A stretch of 46,942 nt of DNA from UBA4582 sp047630175 (lineage in GTDB: Bacteria > Pseudomonadota > Gammaproteobacteria > Pseudomonadales > Azotimanducaceae), in NCBI GenBank assembly GCA_047630175.1, contig JBLHVI010000019.1, positions 1 to 46,942 of the forward strand, written 5' to 3'. Made by a program: the position numbers and the translations under genes. Shown here piece after piece: positions 8,675 to 16,927 of the stretch (position 1 is the stretch's first letter; each line of letters starts with the position of its first letter). The notes below the pieces were generated by a model. That model was given only the letters and a program-made list of their open reading frames with translations. It did no database searches and had not been told where the DNA came from.

Positions 8675-9859
8675 TTAGGTTTCAAAGTAGCCTTTGATGA
8701 CTTGTTGGCCGTCTTTTCTGTGCCAACGACCGGCAATCATCACACCGCTTAGGCACTGCGAATCGTCCAAAATCAATAAATCAGCCTGATAGCCAACCCG
8801 TATGTGGCCGCGCCCGGTTAATCGCAGCAGGTCAGCCACATTGCTGGTAAAGGCGGGTAGTGCGGTCTCCAGCGGCATCCCTTGGTGCAGCAAAGCAACC
8901 AGCGTGGTTAACAATGCACTGGCGCGGCCTACGTTCATCGACAACATGCTACCCTCGGCATCAAAAACTGGCAGGCAGCCGCCGCCGTCAGAGCTAATAG
9001 TAATACGATTAGCCGGCGCGCCACTATCAAGATAGCGGGTCAGTGCTACATCGGCGGCCCAAGCGTCTTCATCATCAGCGACAGGAAATGCCGTAATATC
9101 GACTGTGCAGCCTTGCCTTGCGACATCAATAGCTTCGTCCAAAAGTGCCTTGCGACGATTAATATGGGTAGGATTAAATACCCGGCCGGGCAGTTCAGTG
9201 TCATGCAGTGCTTGGCGAATAAGGTCCATGCCGCGCGGTCCATCGCCCAAATGCAGATGTAGAATACCTGCTTTGCGCGTGATTAAACCAGCGACATGGG
9301 TATCGCTGGCAATACGTAACAACTCAGCCAGTGTGGGCTGGCTTGAACGATGATCGCTGATCGCAAGCTCACCAACACCAATCACCGGCTCCAGATGCAC
9401 GATATCGTCCCTTACAGAATTGGTTAACGTCACTGGCGGCACATGATAACCCCCCGTGTGGCACCACGCGCCCATACCCTCATCACGCAGAGTCTGCGTT
9501 TGTGCCAGTAGGGCGCGCGTATCGCGGGTGGTGTCATCGGTGCCGAGCACGCCCACCACTGAGGTCACACCGGCCGAGGTAAAATCACTTAGACTGGGTG
9601 GTGGTACTCGCGTCTTGAATCCAGCTTCGCCGCCACCGCCGGTGACGTGTGCATGGCCATCGACAAACCCGGGTAGCAAGCGCTGACCGGCTAGATCAAC
9701 AATCATGGCGCCGCTCGCCGCCAAAGGCGTTTCGCTAATCGCCAAAATTTGGCCTCCGCCTATTAATAGGTTGCGCATGCCGAGACGCTGGGGGGTATAG
9801 ACCATGGCATTGTTGAGCAGGGTGAGCACGTCGATGTTGTCCGTGTAAAAGCCGAGCAT
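8675..9859 (-). CDS. iadA: isoaspartyl (beta-aspartyl) dipeptidase
   Basis: A 394-residue amidohydrolase expected to split beta-Asp-Arg, the cyanophycinase product, into Asp and Arg. The metal motif HAH is at residues 69-71, followed by VTGGGGEAGF as in E. coli IadA. The block AISDHRSSQP is at 166-175, and ISSDGGGCLP carries the late aspartate. At the position of the carboxylated bridging lysine of E. coli IadA (K162, in VKCAISDHR) this protein has E164 (GELAISDHR), so glutamate probably bridges the metals. The gene is 83 nt upstream of cphB and 46 nt after the flavin oxidoreductase. The operon setting supports a cyanophycin role rather than only repair of damaged proteins. Confidence 0.93.
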   Translation of the reverse strand: MLGFYTDNIDVLTLLNNAMVYTPQRLGMRNLLIGGGQILAISETPLAASGAMIVDLAGQRLLPGFVDGHAHVTGGGGEAGFKTRVPPPSLSDFTSAGVTSVVGVLGTDDTTRDTRALLAQTQTLRDEGMGAWCHTGGYHVPPVTLTNSVRDDIVHLEPVIGVGELAISDHRSSQPTLAELLRIASDTHVAGLITRKAGILHLHLGDGPRGMDLIRQALHDTELPGRVFNPTHINRRKALLDEAIDVARQGCTVDITAFPVADDEDAWAADVALTRYLDSGAPANRITISSDGGGCLPVFDAEGSMLSMNVGRASALLTTLVALLHQGMPLETALPAFTSNVADLLRLTGRGHIRVGYQADLLILDDSQCLSGVMIAGRWHRKDGQQVIKGYFET

Positions 9860-9905
9860 TGTAAACCCTTTGCGGTATTGGCATAAGGTGAATCGACTGG
9901 TGGGA

Positions 9906-11192
9906 TTAGCCTCTGGCCTTCAACCACATGCGCTGTTGTCGCATTACACGACGCGTCGCCGCCATTACGGACATCTCAGGGCTGGCTTTGCCTGTTTGGC
10001 CGAGGCAGTCTAACTGGGCGTAGAACCAGAACTGCACAGCAAACGTTGCGGCACCGCGCAAGGCATTTATGTCGCTAAGAAACGCGAGCCAGCGTGGAAA
10101 TAGCGCGAGCTCATTTTCGTAGCGTGGCAATTCTTCCGCACCCGCCAGCAACTGTGCAGGCGCATCCGTGGCAACACACATGGGCCGCCCAATACCTATA
10201 AGGTCTGCGCCACCGGACGCAATCGCTTGCTCCATTGCCGCGCGTAGGCGAAAACCACCCGTTACCATCAATGGAATAGAGACCTTGTCTTGCATGGCTA
10301 CGGCGAAATCGACGAAATAAGCTTCACGCATTAATGTTGACTGCGCGACATGCTGGCTCTCCTCGGCTTCCATACCCGCAACCCCTAAGAGCTTTGGCTG
10401 CTCATAGGTGCCGCCGGAAATCTCAATAATATCGACGCCAGCCTGCTCTAACCATTGCGCGACCTGCAGGCTATCTTCAAAAGCAAAACCACCTTTCTGA
10501 AAGTCAGCGCTATTGAGCTTCACTGAAACCGGAAAATCAGGCCCCACCGAAGCACGTACGGTCGTCACTGCATCAATTAATGCGCGGGCTCTGTTAGCGA
10601 GTTCGCCACCATAGGCGTCAGTACGTAAATTTGTGCGCGGACTTAAAAACTGGGACAACAAATACCCATGCGCTGCATGGATTTGCACGCCCGTGAAACC
10701 GGCTGTTTGGCAGGCCTTAGCCGCCATACCAAAGCGGCGAACCACTTCTTCAATTTCCTCGATAGTGAGAGCAACAGGCTCGCCAAACTGACCACCTGGG
10801 AGGCCGACCTTAACTGCCGAGGGGGCTTTTGGGTGTTTGTTGACGTTAGTCTGGGTTTGGCGACCTGCGTGGCTCAGCTGCGCCCAAAAGTGATTGCCAT
10901 TGCGGGTGGCCACCGTTGCCCAATCGCGAAGCGCGGTGGCCATGGTAGTATCGGGCTCATGGTCGAGAATTACATTGCCCGGCCGCTCTAGGTGATCGCG
11001 ATCGATCATTATATTACCGGACAGAAGCATGCTTGCTCCGCCGTCTGACCACAGACCATACAATCGGGATAGCGCTTTTGTTGGAACGCCTTGTGGTGAT
11101 GCCAGACCCTCGGTCATCGCGCCTTTAGCGAGGCGGTTAGAGAGGATGGCGCCGCAAGGCAGAGTAAGAGGTTGTGCCAGAGAGTCAGACAT
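9906..11192 (-). CDS. NADH:flavin oxidoreductase, old yellow enzyme family
   Basis: An FMN-dependent TIM-barrel enzyme of the OYE family, about 428 residues. Visible motifs are GVQIHAAHGYLLSQFLSP with the substrate-binding His pair, RTDAYGGELANR with the usual YGG, VSVKLNSADF, and PLMVTGGFRL and GADLIGIGRP for FMN phosphate binding. No iron-sulfur extension follows, so it is a single-domain oxidoreductase. I prefer the ATG at 11192 (MSDSLAQPLTLP), which opens directly into the family N-terminus; an upstream ATG at 11222 adds ten residues. It is first in the minus-strand run leading into the cyanophycin genes, 46 nt before iadA. Its substrate is unknown, and it may share only a promoter with that pathway. 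Confidence 0.92.
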   Translation of the reverse strand: MSDSLAQPLTLPCGAILSNRLAKGAMTEGLASPQGVPTKALSRLYGLWSDGGASMLLSGNIMIDRDHLERPGNVILDHEPDTTMATALRDWATVATRNGNHFWAQLSHAGRQTQTNVNKHPKAPSAVKVGLPGGQFGEPVALTIEEIEEVVRRFGMAAKACQTAGFTGVQIHAAHGYLLSQFLSPRTNLRTDAYGGELANRARALIDAVTTVRASVGPDFPVSVKLNSADFQKGGFAFEDSLQVAQWLEQAGVDIIEISGGTYEQPKLLGVAGMEAEESQHVAQSTLMREAYFVDFAVAMQDKVSIPLMVTGGFRLRAAMEQAIASGGADLIGIGRPMCVATDAPAQLLAGAEELPRYENELALFPRWLAFLSDINALRGAATFAVQFWFYAQLDCLGQTGKASPEMSVMAATRRVMRQQRMWLKARG

Positions 11193-11385
11193 AGGTGCTA
11201 TTACCGCTGCGTTGAAGTCCATCGAGTATACGCATACCTAACCCATAGGACACTGATAACTTAGGGGCCAGCATACTGATGCATAAACGAAGAGGCACCC
11301 TAACTATAAAAATTATGGCGCCTTGCGGGTCGTTAGTTTACCGACAAGGGCAGGGCGGCGAACCTATTCCAATAGGTGACAAAAA

Positions 11386-11490
11386 TTAGGCCCGCGCAGC
11401 CTCACGAATTGAGTATTTGTGTTCAACCACTAACTTTGCTGCTTCCAACCGAGATTCCGGATCGAAGCTATTTCTGGCATTTTTGGGCAT
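11386..11490 (-). pseudogene. IS3-family transposase orfA N-terminal remnant
   Basis: A 34-codon minus-strand frame has the start of an IS3-type OrfA helix-turn-helix protein: SRLEAAKLVVEHKYSIREAARA, matching the usual pattern of LEAAKLV followed by a YSxREAA helix. It ends at a TAA where an intact OrfA would continue for another 60 or so residues. No orfB is visible nearby. The rest of the 11193-11967 interval shows no gene; the motif AATTAGGTGAC and a close variant flank the remnant, possibly old element ends. Confidence 0.55.
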
Positions 11491-11967
11491 TTCCACACCT
11501 ATTTTCAACGAGATAATAATATCACTTCCAATTAGGTGACCAAAATAAGTGTGCCACTAGACGCTTTCAGAGAGGGTGCGTCCGTGAACTTATCGAAGCG
11601 TGGAGACTTGCGGACACACACCTAACGCTGGCTCACTGACGTTAGAAGCAATTAGGAAGGGTTTTAGTTTTTTAGATCACATGACGTAGATACCACAGTA
11701 TTCCGGACTGACTCTCCAATCAGTAAGTTTCAAAACAGCCTTCAACAGAAAATACTGCGGTATCCCTAGTATTACCAAACAAAGACTATGTAGAAATTCC
11801 GTACGGCTAGGCCCCCCCAACCTCGGCGAAATGCCAAAGACAACCGTGGGAGTGTTGATATCGTGGATGCTAGATTGATGGCTTTTGCACCCACCCAAAA
11901 GTTCTCGTTTATGGTCTCGCGTTATGATGAGTTTGGCATTGAATCAGATCATATTCACTCTGGCACT

Positions 11968-12597
11968 TTACGCTGACCCCATTCTTTCCGAAACCAGATG
12001 TGCTACCGCGATAAAAATAGGGCCAACCACCGCAAAAACCGCAACTAATCCGAACATATTGAATAATACAGCTCCAATGCCCAGCTCAGCTACGTTCAGA
12101 AATGGATAAGGATAAACATTGGTTAATAAACCTCGGATGATTGATGTCACTCCATAAATGGCTGGAAATATAAGCCAATAAGGAAGATGTTTATAGAAAA
12201 TCGGTCGCTTTTCAGCAAAGAATAACCAATCGATGATATAGAGAACGGGCATGACTGCATGTAGTCCTGTAGCGGTCACCCACGTGAAACCTTGAGGATC
12301 CCAATAAGGCACGATCAGCATATAATAAACAGCGGATGTCATAACCGTATAAGATGCGAGGGCTGTACGAACGGCAGGACGCATGAAAAAATTAGTTAAC
12401 TTTCTATCAGGATTAAGCAGTGGTGCCGTAAAAGCAAGCGCAATAAGGATGTTAGCCCAAACTGTGAAAAACCCAAAATAGACAAACAATGTTTCAGCAA
12501 TACTACTTTGCTCACCGATTATCAACATATCGACAAATCTAAGAGATAGTGCTGCCCATGAAATGAGTGCGCACATAATTCTATAATTAGTCTTCAT
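11968..12597 (-). CDS. Pr6Pr-family multipass membrane protein
   Basis: A 209-residue integral membrane protein with about six hydrophobic segments. It has the family pattern of FGFFTVWANILIALAF near residue 40, YYMLIVPYWDPQG, TGLHAVMPVLYIIDWLFF and YPYPFLNV near residue 165, as in bacterial Pr6Pr/FAR-17a/AIG1-like proteins. The ATG at 12597 is preceded by GGAG 7 nt away, which decides the start; the frame is open upstream but lacks such a site. The biochemical role of bacterial members is unclear; some eukaryotic relatives hydrolyse fatty-acid esters of hydroxy fatty acids. It lies in a decayed region between an IS3 scrap and an acyl-CoA dehydrogenase stump, so it may be horizontally acquired. 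Confidence 0.85.
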   Translation of the reverse strand: MKTNYRIMCALISWAALSLRFVDMLIIGEQSSIAETLFVYFGFFTVWANILIALAFTAPLLNPDRKLTNFFMRPAVRTALASYTVMTSAVYYMLIVPYWDPQGFTWVTATGLHAVMPVLYIIDWLFFAEKRPIFYKHLPYWLIFPAIYGVTSIIRGLLTNVYPYPFLNVAELGIGAVLFNMFGLVAVFAVVGPIFIAVAHLVSERMGSA

Positions 12598-12669
12598 TTT
12601 GATGCTCCATTTAGTTTGAATTGGGTCAGACACAAACAAGAGGCCAAAGCTGCGGCGATTCACTATTCG

Positions 12670-13060
12670 TTACAGCTGGCCCAGGCGACGTGACCAGATC
12701 ATTTCGTTGCCGAACTCTTCACGCCAAGAGCAGATTCTTCTGGTAAATCGGTGAAGTTTGTATTCGTCAGTAAAGCCGATCGCTCCATATACCTGATGGG
12801 CAATTCGGATCACCTTCGCTCCCGAGATACCGGCACGCACTTTTGCTGATGCAATAGCGATATCTATATCATTCGAGTTAATCTTGTTCTTAATCAAGCT
12901 GAGACTCGCCATATCAGCAGTCCAGGCTATGCTCGCCACCTCACCAGCCAAAGCTGCGAAGTGATGCTGGATCGCCTGAAACTTTGCTATTGGTCGACCA
13001 AACTGTGCACGTATATTTACATAGTTGACGCAAATAGCCTTGATCGTGGAAGACAGTCAG
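12670..13060 (-). pseudogene. acyl-CoA dehydrogenase, C-terminal remnant
   Basis: The minus-strand frame from about 13060 to 12670 reads NYVNIRAQFGRPIAKFQAIQ, then HHFAALAGEVAS, and ends with HQVYGAIGFTDEYKLHRFTRR and EEFGNEMIW. This is the last third of an acyl-CoA dehydrogenase (the FAD-binding C-terminal helix bundle). An in-frame TGA closes the frame upstream near 13062, and the N-terminal two thirds are absent. The stump therefore cannot encode an active enzyme unless it works with a separate partner, for which there is no room here. Confidence 0.85.
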
Positions 13061-13199
13061 TGCATAACTTTTTAATTAGGTAACATTCTTATACTGGGAT
13101 TTAGACTATCTTGAAAGGCGAGGACCAATTTGTCATTATGCGCCAAAGATTAGTCAAATTACGTCACTAAGCGGCGCAAAATAACTTCGGCGAGTCTAA

Positions 13200-14225
13200 A
13201 TGCAGGAGACCGTTTTGAGTGCAAGTGTGTTGGGAACATATTTGGCAGGTACTGCCGAACTCTATAAGGAGCTAGGCGGTAATGCCAGTCAGTTACTCGC
13301 AGAAACTGGGTGCCCAGGGAACATACTCTATGGCACGACAGAACTTGTACCCTACAGTTATTGTGCCTACCTTTTAGAGGTCGCTGCCCGACAGCTGGAC
13401 CGCCCTGATTTTGCCCTACTTCTTACTCAGAAACGCAAGGAAATCGGTTATAACCGTGAAACCGTTCTCTATGGCCGCGCGGCGAAAACCTTTAAGCAGA
13501 CGATTGAGGGTGTAAGGAATCATGTGCGAGCGCGGGCTATTGGGATGCAGTATTCCCTAGAAACTTGGTCCAACGTGACAAGCTTTTCGCGCGCTCTGGA
13601 TACACAGGAAAGCACTCGCTACCCTCAGGGAAGCATTCTGTTTTTTGCGTCACTTCATGGAATGCTAAAGGACGTGACCGATAATAAATGGCAGCCTTCA
13701 AGCGTCACATTTACATTCAAAGATAGCGGCTATGAAGCGTCTTTGAAGAAGTACTTTGGATGCCCTATTCAATTTAACGGAGAGCAGGATGCGATCTTTT
13801 TCCCCAGTCAGTTGCTTGACCACAAGCTCCCTGCTCGGGACGATGATGCTCATGAGCTGCTGTCGGAATACCTCACAAGTTTACACCTAGATGATAAACC
13901 TGAGTTTCAGGCAACCGTTAAATTGATGATTCAAAAAAATCTTGCGCTGGGAAGGTCTGACATTGGAGCATTGGCCCTACGTCTTCCTTACAAGATACGA
14001 ACCATTCAACGCAAGCTCAAGGACGTGGGAACAAGCTATAACGCAGTACTTAACGAAAGTCGCTTTGAGCTAGCGGAAAATCTACTGATAAATAGTGATA
14101 ACCCGCTTACATATATTGCCCAGTATCTTTGTTTTCAGGACTTAAGTGCGTTCTCAAAAGCCTTTAAAAATAAATATGGGGTATCAGCCAGCGAGTGGAA
14201 GATCGCACATAAGCAACGCAGATAA
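13200..14225 (+). CDS. AraC-family transcriptional regulator
   Basis: A 341-residue regulator with an N-terminal ligand-binding domain of the arabinose-binding-like type (about 20-190) and a C-terminal AraC double helix-turn-helix (about 235-338). The DNA-binding part shows RLPYKIRTIQRKLKDVGTSY, SRFELAENLLI and YIAQYLCFQDLSAFSKAFKN, the classical second-HTH signature. Members of this branch often control catabolic operons for lipids or aromatics. It faces away from the acyl-CoA dehydrogenase stump and Pr6Pr gene on the other strand, so it may once have controlled that divergent unit. No strong ribosome-binding site precedes the ATG at 13200; a TTG at 13215 is an alternative. Confidence 0.9.
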   Translation: MQETVLSASVLGTYLAGTAELYKELGGNASQLLAETGCPGNILYGTTELVPYSYCAYLLEVAARQLDRPDFALLLTQKRKEIGYNRETVLYGRAAKTFKQTIEGVRNHVRARAIGMQYSLETWSNVTSFSRALDTQESTRYPQGSILFFASLHGMLKDVTDNKWQPSSVTFTFKDSGYEASLKKYFGCPIQFNGEQDAIFFPSQLLDHKLPARDDDAHELLSEYLTSLHLDDKPEFQATVKLMIQKNLALGRSDIGALALRLPYKIRTIQRKLKDVGTSYNAVLNESRFELAENLLINSDNPLTYIAQYLCFQDLSAFSKAFKNKYGVSASEWKIAHKQRR

Positions 14226-14662
14226 GGTAGTGGCTATTATCAAATATTGAGAAGGATTCTTGGCCTCGATCTATCAAAGAATTGCAGAAATAATGGGTGC
14301 CAGAGTAACAACTTTGACCCCATATTTGGAAAGCAATAGCCAGAGGCGCTGAATGGGATGGTGGAGGGTCCGTCGTAATGTTACTTCGAATTGCTGTGTT
14401 CGTTCTCGGCACTGCGAGCGCTCTTTGGTTTCTCTATGCCAATTGCAAGTCTACCGAAGATGCCAGTGAGGATAGTAATTTTAAACCGCATTTTCTCCGA
14501 ATTTCAAAAAGCATCCTAACTGGGGTTTTTTGGCATTTAAAAGTTTGAATGACAGTTTTTCGGTAGAGGATGGTCAATGTCTGAATAGCAGACGGCCGGG
14601 GTGATCACTTAGGCGATTTGAAGGTCGGGCAGGTTGATTTTGATTTGTTAACCCAAGCTGTG

Positions 14663-15866
14663 TTAGGAGTGAATGACTGTAGCAGTTTTAAACAGTGGTG
14701 GTTGAGCTTCAATGTGCTCTAGGATCTTCTGAATTATGTCTGGGTCAGTGATCCGAAGGCGGCCTCGTCCGATAACTCGCATGGTTCCGCCGCAAAAAGG
14801 GCATAGGGTAATATCAAGCCGATCGCTGCCCGTTCAAAGACTCTTTTGAGCGGTTCGTCGTCGCGACGTTGAGCCTAGGTGAGTGGGGCAATAAGGTCCT
14901 CTCGAGTCATGGCTTCTGCTGCTATTTTGTGTTCTTTATCATCCCCTTTGTGCTCAATTTTCTTCGCGAGTCTCTTGTTATTTTTTGGCACAATGAGTTT
15001 CCTAATCTTTGCATTGGGCTGATGGCAGCCCCGAGCGAATACACCGTGATATCGCACAAGATTTTGTCGGGGTCTGGGTACCGAGCCATGGTTGCTATGG
15101 GTCGGGAATGAGCAAGCCTTCTTTTTCAAGTATACGAACTACATGTTGGATCACCCGATTGAGTAAGGTTCGCGGCTCTGTTTGATTTGGTGCTGTTACG
15201 CGATGAAATTTGACTTTGCCTGATTGTCCAACGGTGTAAACGCCGTCAAGTACGATCATATGCAGGTGGATTGGGCCGCATCCGGATTGAGGTTTGGTGC
15301 AGATTCAAACCGCTGAATCAGTGTAACAATGCAAGTTTGGGCACCGCTTGCTCGAGTTAGTCCAACGCGATGAATGATGTCCGTTTCTATCGCACGGATG
15401 ATGATGGCGAGGCATCGGCTAGGTGTATCGGGTTGACGGGCAAAAAGTAAACGCAACGGCCAGGGGAAACTGAGTACCCATTGCCTAACTAGTGCCGCAG
15501 GTATTATGTGATCAATCAAATATGCTGATGTTTCAACCATGTGACTAGCACTGCAGGATAGGCTCGGCGCCCCCGACAGAAACCCCTGAGTTTGCACGAG
15601 AATGCGACAAGGTGTTCGAAGTTGCCGCCATTACACTTCACACGAAGAAAACCATGTTTCAACAATCCGCATCGCAGGTAACTGCGGAATTCATCGTGAA
15701 CGAAAGACGGTAACGAAATGTCCGTATTTGAGCGATGGGACTGGAAAGTAGGCAGGTTTTGAGCAATGATTTTGTAAAGGTCAGTTTCTTCGGGTTTGTG
15801 TCTTTGGTAAGCGAAACCACCGGGGGTTTTTGAGAGTGAACTCAAGTGTTTAGATTTTTCCAGCAT
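14663..15866 (-). pseudogene. IS91-family transposase, frameshifted
   Basis: Stitching minus-strand frames recovers most of a Y2/HUH transposase. The N-terminal part has QRHKPEETDLYKIIAQNLP, YLRCGLLKHGFLRVKC and HLVAFSCKLRGFC (zinc-finger area, partly lost). Then comes ALVRQWVLSFPWPLRLLFAR and VTLIQRFESAPNLN. The HUH-like HLHMIVLDGVYTVGQSG lies near 15265-15220, then FHRVTAPNQTEPRTLLNR, LVRYHGVFA near 15060, and DITLCPFCGGTMRVIGRG with ITDPDIIQKILEHIE at the end. At least three frame changes (near 15580, 15270 and 15110) disrupt it. IS91 elements move by rolling-circle transposition without target duplication. I cannot place the element ends. Confidence 0.88.
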
Positions 15867-15973
15867 TGCAGCATCTTGCGATGCTTAAAAAATTGTGGAT
15901 GTACTACAGTGACCAGATCCGCAGCTGTAAGGATCATCATGTTGTGGCTCCTATTGCGTTTAAACCCTTGATT

Positions 15974-16225
15974 TAGGCGCGAGCCAACCCTGTGCTCACC
16001 GCGAGCTTGTCTTGACTCATTTTTTTACCAACCTGGGTTTCAAGGTCGATAAGTAATTGATTGGCCTGTGAGAATTGGCGCGTGTCAACCTCATATGACC
16101 AGCCATTATTGCGTCTGAGGGGGCGGTGGACATGATCAATAATGAATAATAAGATGCATGGTCTTCGAGTTTGTAAGTTGCGACGAACGGTATTGTGGGC
16201 TAACGGATGGTTATCGACGTAGCAA
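15974..16225 (-). other. coding-like open frame, possible gene tail
   Basis: Upstream of the IS91 transposase the minus strand has an open frame of about 80 codons without a good start. It ends in a polar helix-rich stretch reading YEVDTRQFSQANQLLIDLE and then TQVGKKMSQDKLAVSTGLAR before TAA at 15974. The composition looks protein-like rather than random, but I recognise no family. It could be the tail of a gene truncated by the element, or chance. Confidence 0.25.
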
Positions 16226-16313
16226 TGGCCTAAATCTCAGGTAATTAGCGTTAGACCCGCTGAAAAGAGGCTTCTGGCACTCCAGATAAATATTTGAATC
16301 GGATCGGAGCAGA

Positions 16314-16577
16314 ATGACGGACAAGACAGAAATCCAAATAGATGAAGAACCCATTCTACTAGGTGGGGGTCAAGCCAAGTTAAAACTCCAGATACTGCGT
16401 GTTATTGGCTATGTTGGATTGGCGATCGCTGCGCCCTTCTTTTTATGGGTGCCGCTTGGACTGACAGGATTGATCCCTTCAATGATAGATGTCTTTGGTA
16501 TCGTCGGACTTCGTTTTCCAGCATCGTTCACTATAGCTGGATTACTGCTTGCTGCAGTTGGGTTCCATCAAGTCTAG
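16314..16577 (+). CDS. small membrane protein, possibly truncated by an in-frame TAG
   Basis: An 87-residue frame with a good site (GGAGC 6 nt before ATG). Its N-terminus is acidic and soluble. Two hydrophobic segments follow: VIGYVGLAIAAPFFLWVPLG near 29-48 and FTIAGLLLAAVGF near 72-84. After the TAG at 16575 the same frame stays open for another 66 codons to TGA at 16775, with two more membrane-like stretches (VGVSFAISGLLWF and AIWVPSILAFGIYFKL). The most economical reading is a four-helix protein of about 150 residues broken by one nonsense mutation. No family is recognised. Confidence 0.6.
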   Translation: MTDKTEIQIDEEPILLGGGQAKLKLQILRVIGYVGLAIAAPFFLWVPLGLTGLIPSMIDVFGIVGLRFPASFTIAGLLLAAVGFHQV

Positions 16578-16775
16578 AGGGAAACGTCCGGCCCTTTATC
16601 CGGACAAACGCTAACCATTAATGCGGTTGGAGTATCTTTTGCTATTTCAGGCTTACTTTGGTTCGAGGGCTACCAAACTGAAGGGTTGTTTACTGCTATT
16701 TGGGTTCCCTCTATTCTTGCATTTGGTATTTACTTTAAACTATCAAGTTTAGCGGCGACGAGAGAACAGTTATGA
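16578..16775 (+). pseudogene. in-frame continuation of the preceding membrane protein
   Basis: This frame follows the TAG directly and reads RETSGPLSGQTLTINAVGVS, then two hydrophobic stretches, then KLSSLAATREQL and TGA. It has no start codon or ribosome-binding site near its beginning, so it is probably untranslated unless the TAG is suppressed. Its stop overlaps the start of the next small gene in ATGA. Confidence 0.5.
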
Positions 16776-16927
16776 TCGCTGAGAATTTGATTACCTACGC
16801 CTTCATCGTATTTTTACTAATGGCTACAGGTCTCGTACTCACGGTATGGGGATTCACTGGCAGTAGAAAACGTAAACATCAGCAAGAGGCGAAAGCACAG
16901 ACTTCTGATAAATTAAACGCCGGTTAG
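16772..16927 (+). CDS. 51-residue single-pass membrane protein
   Basis: The ATG overlaps the preceding TGA in the arrangement ATGA, typical of translational coupling. The product is MIAENLITYAFIVFLLMATG, then LVLTVWGFTG, then a basic and polar tail ending in DKLNAG. One membrane helix spans about 8-29. No family is recognised. The coupling suggests it originally worked with the upstream membrane protein; if the upstream TAG blocks translation, its own expression would fall too. Confidence 0.5.
   Translation: MIAENLITYAFIVFLLMATGLVLTVWGFTGSRKRKHQQEAKAQTSDKLNAG

Noticed and set aside
11677..11898. 73-codon minus-strand frame as a small gene
   Set aside because: No ribosome-binding site, no family pattern, and irregular composition in a decayed region.
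16575..16577. TAG as a pyrrolysine codon
   Set aside because: No Pyl genes are in the window and such decoding is not expected in this kind of organism; a nonsense mutation is simpler.
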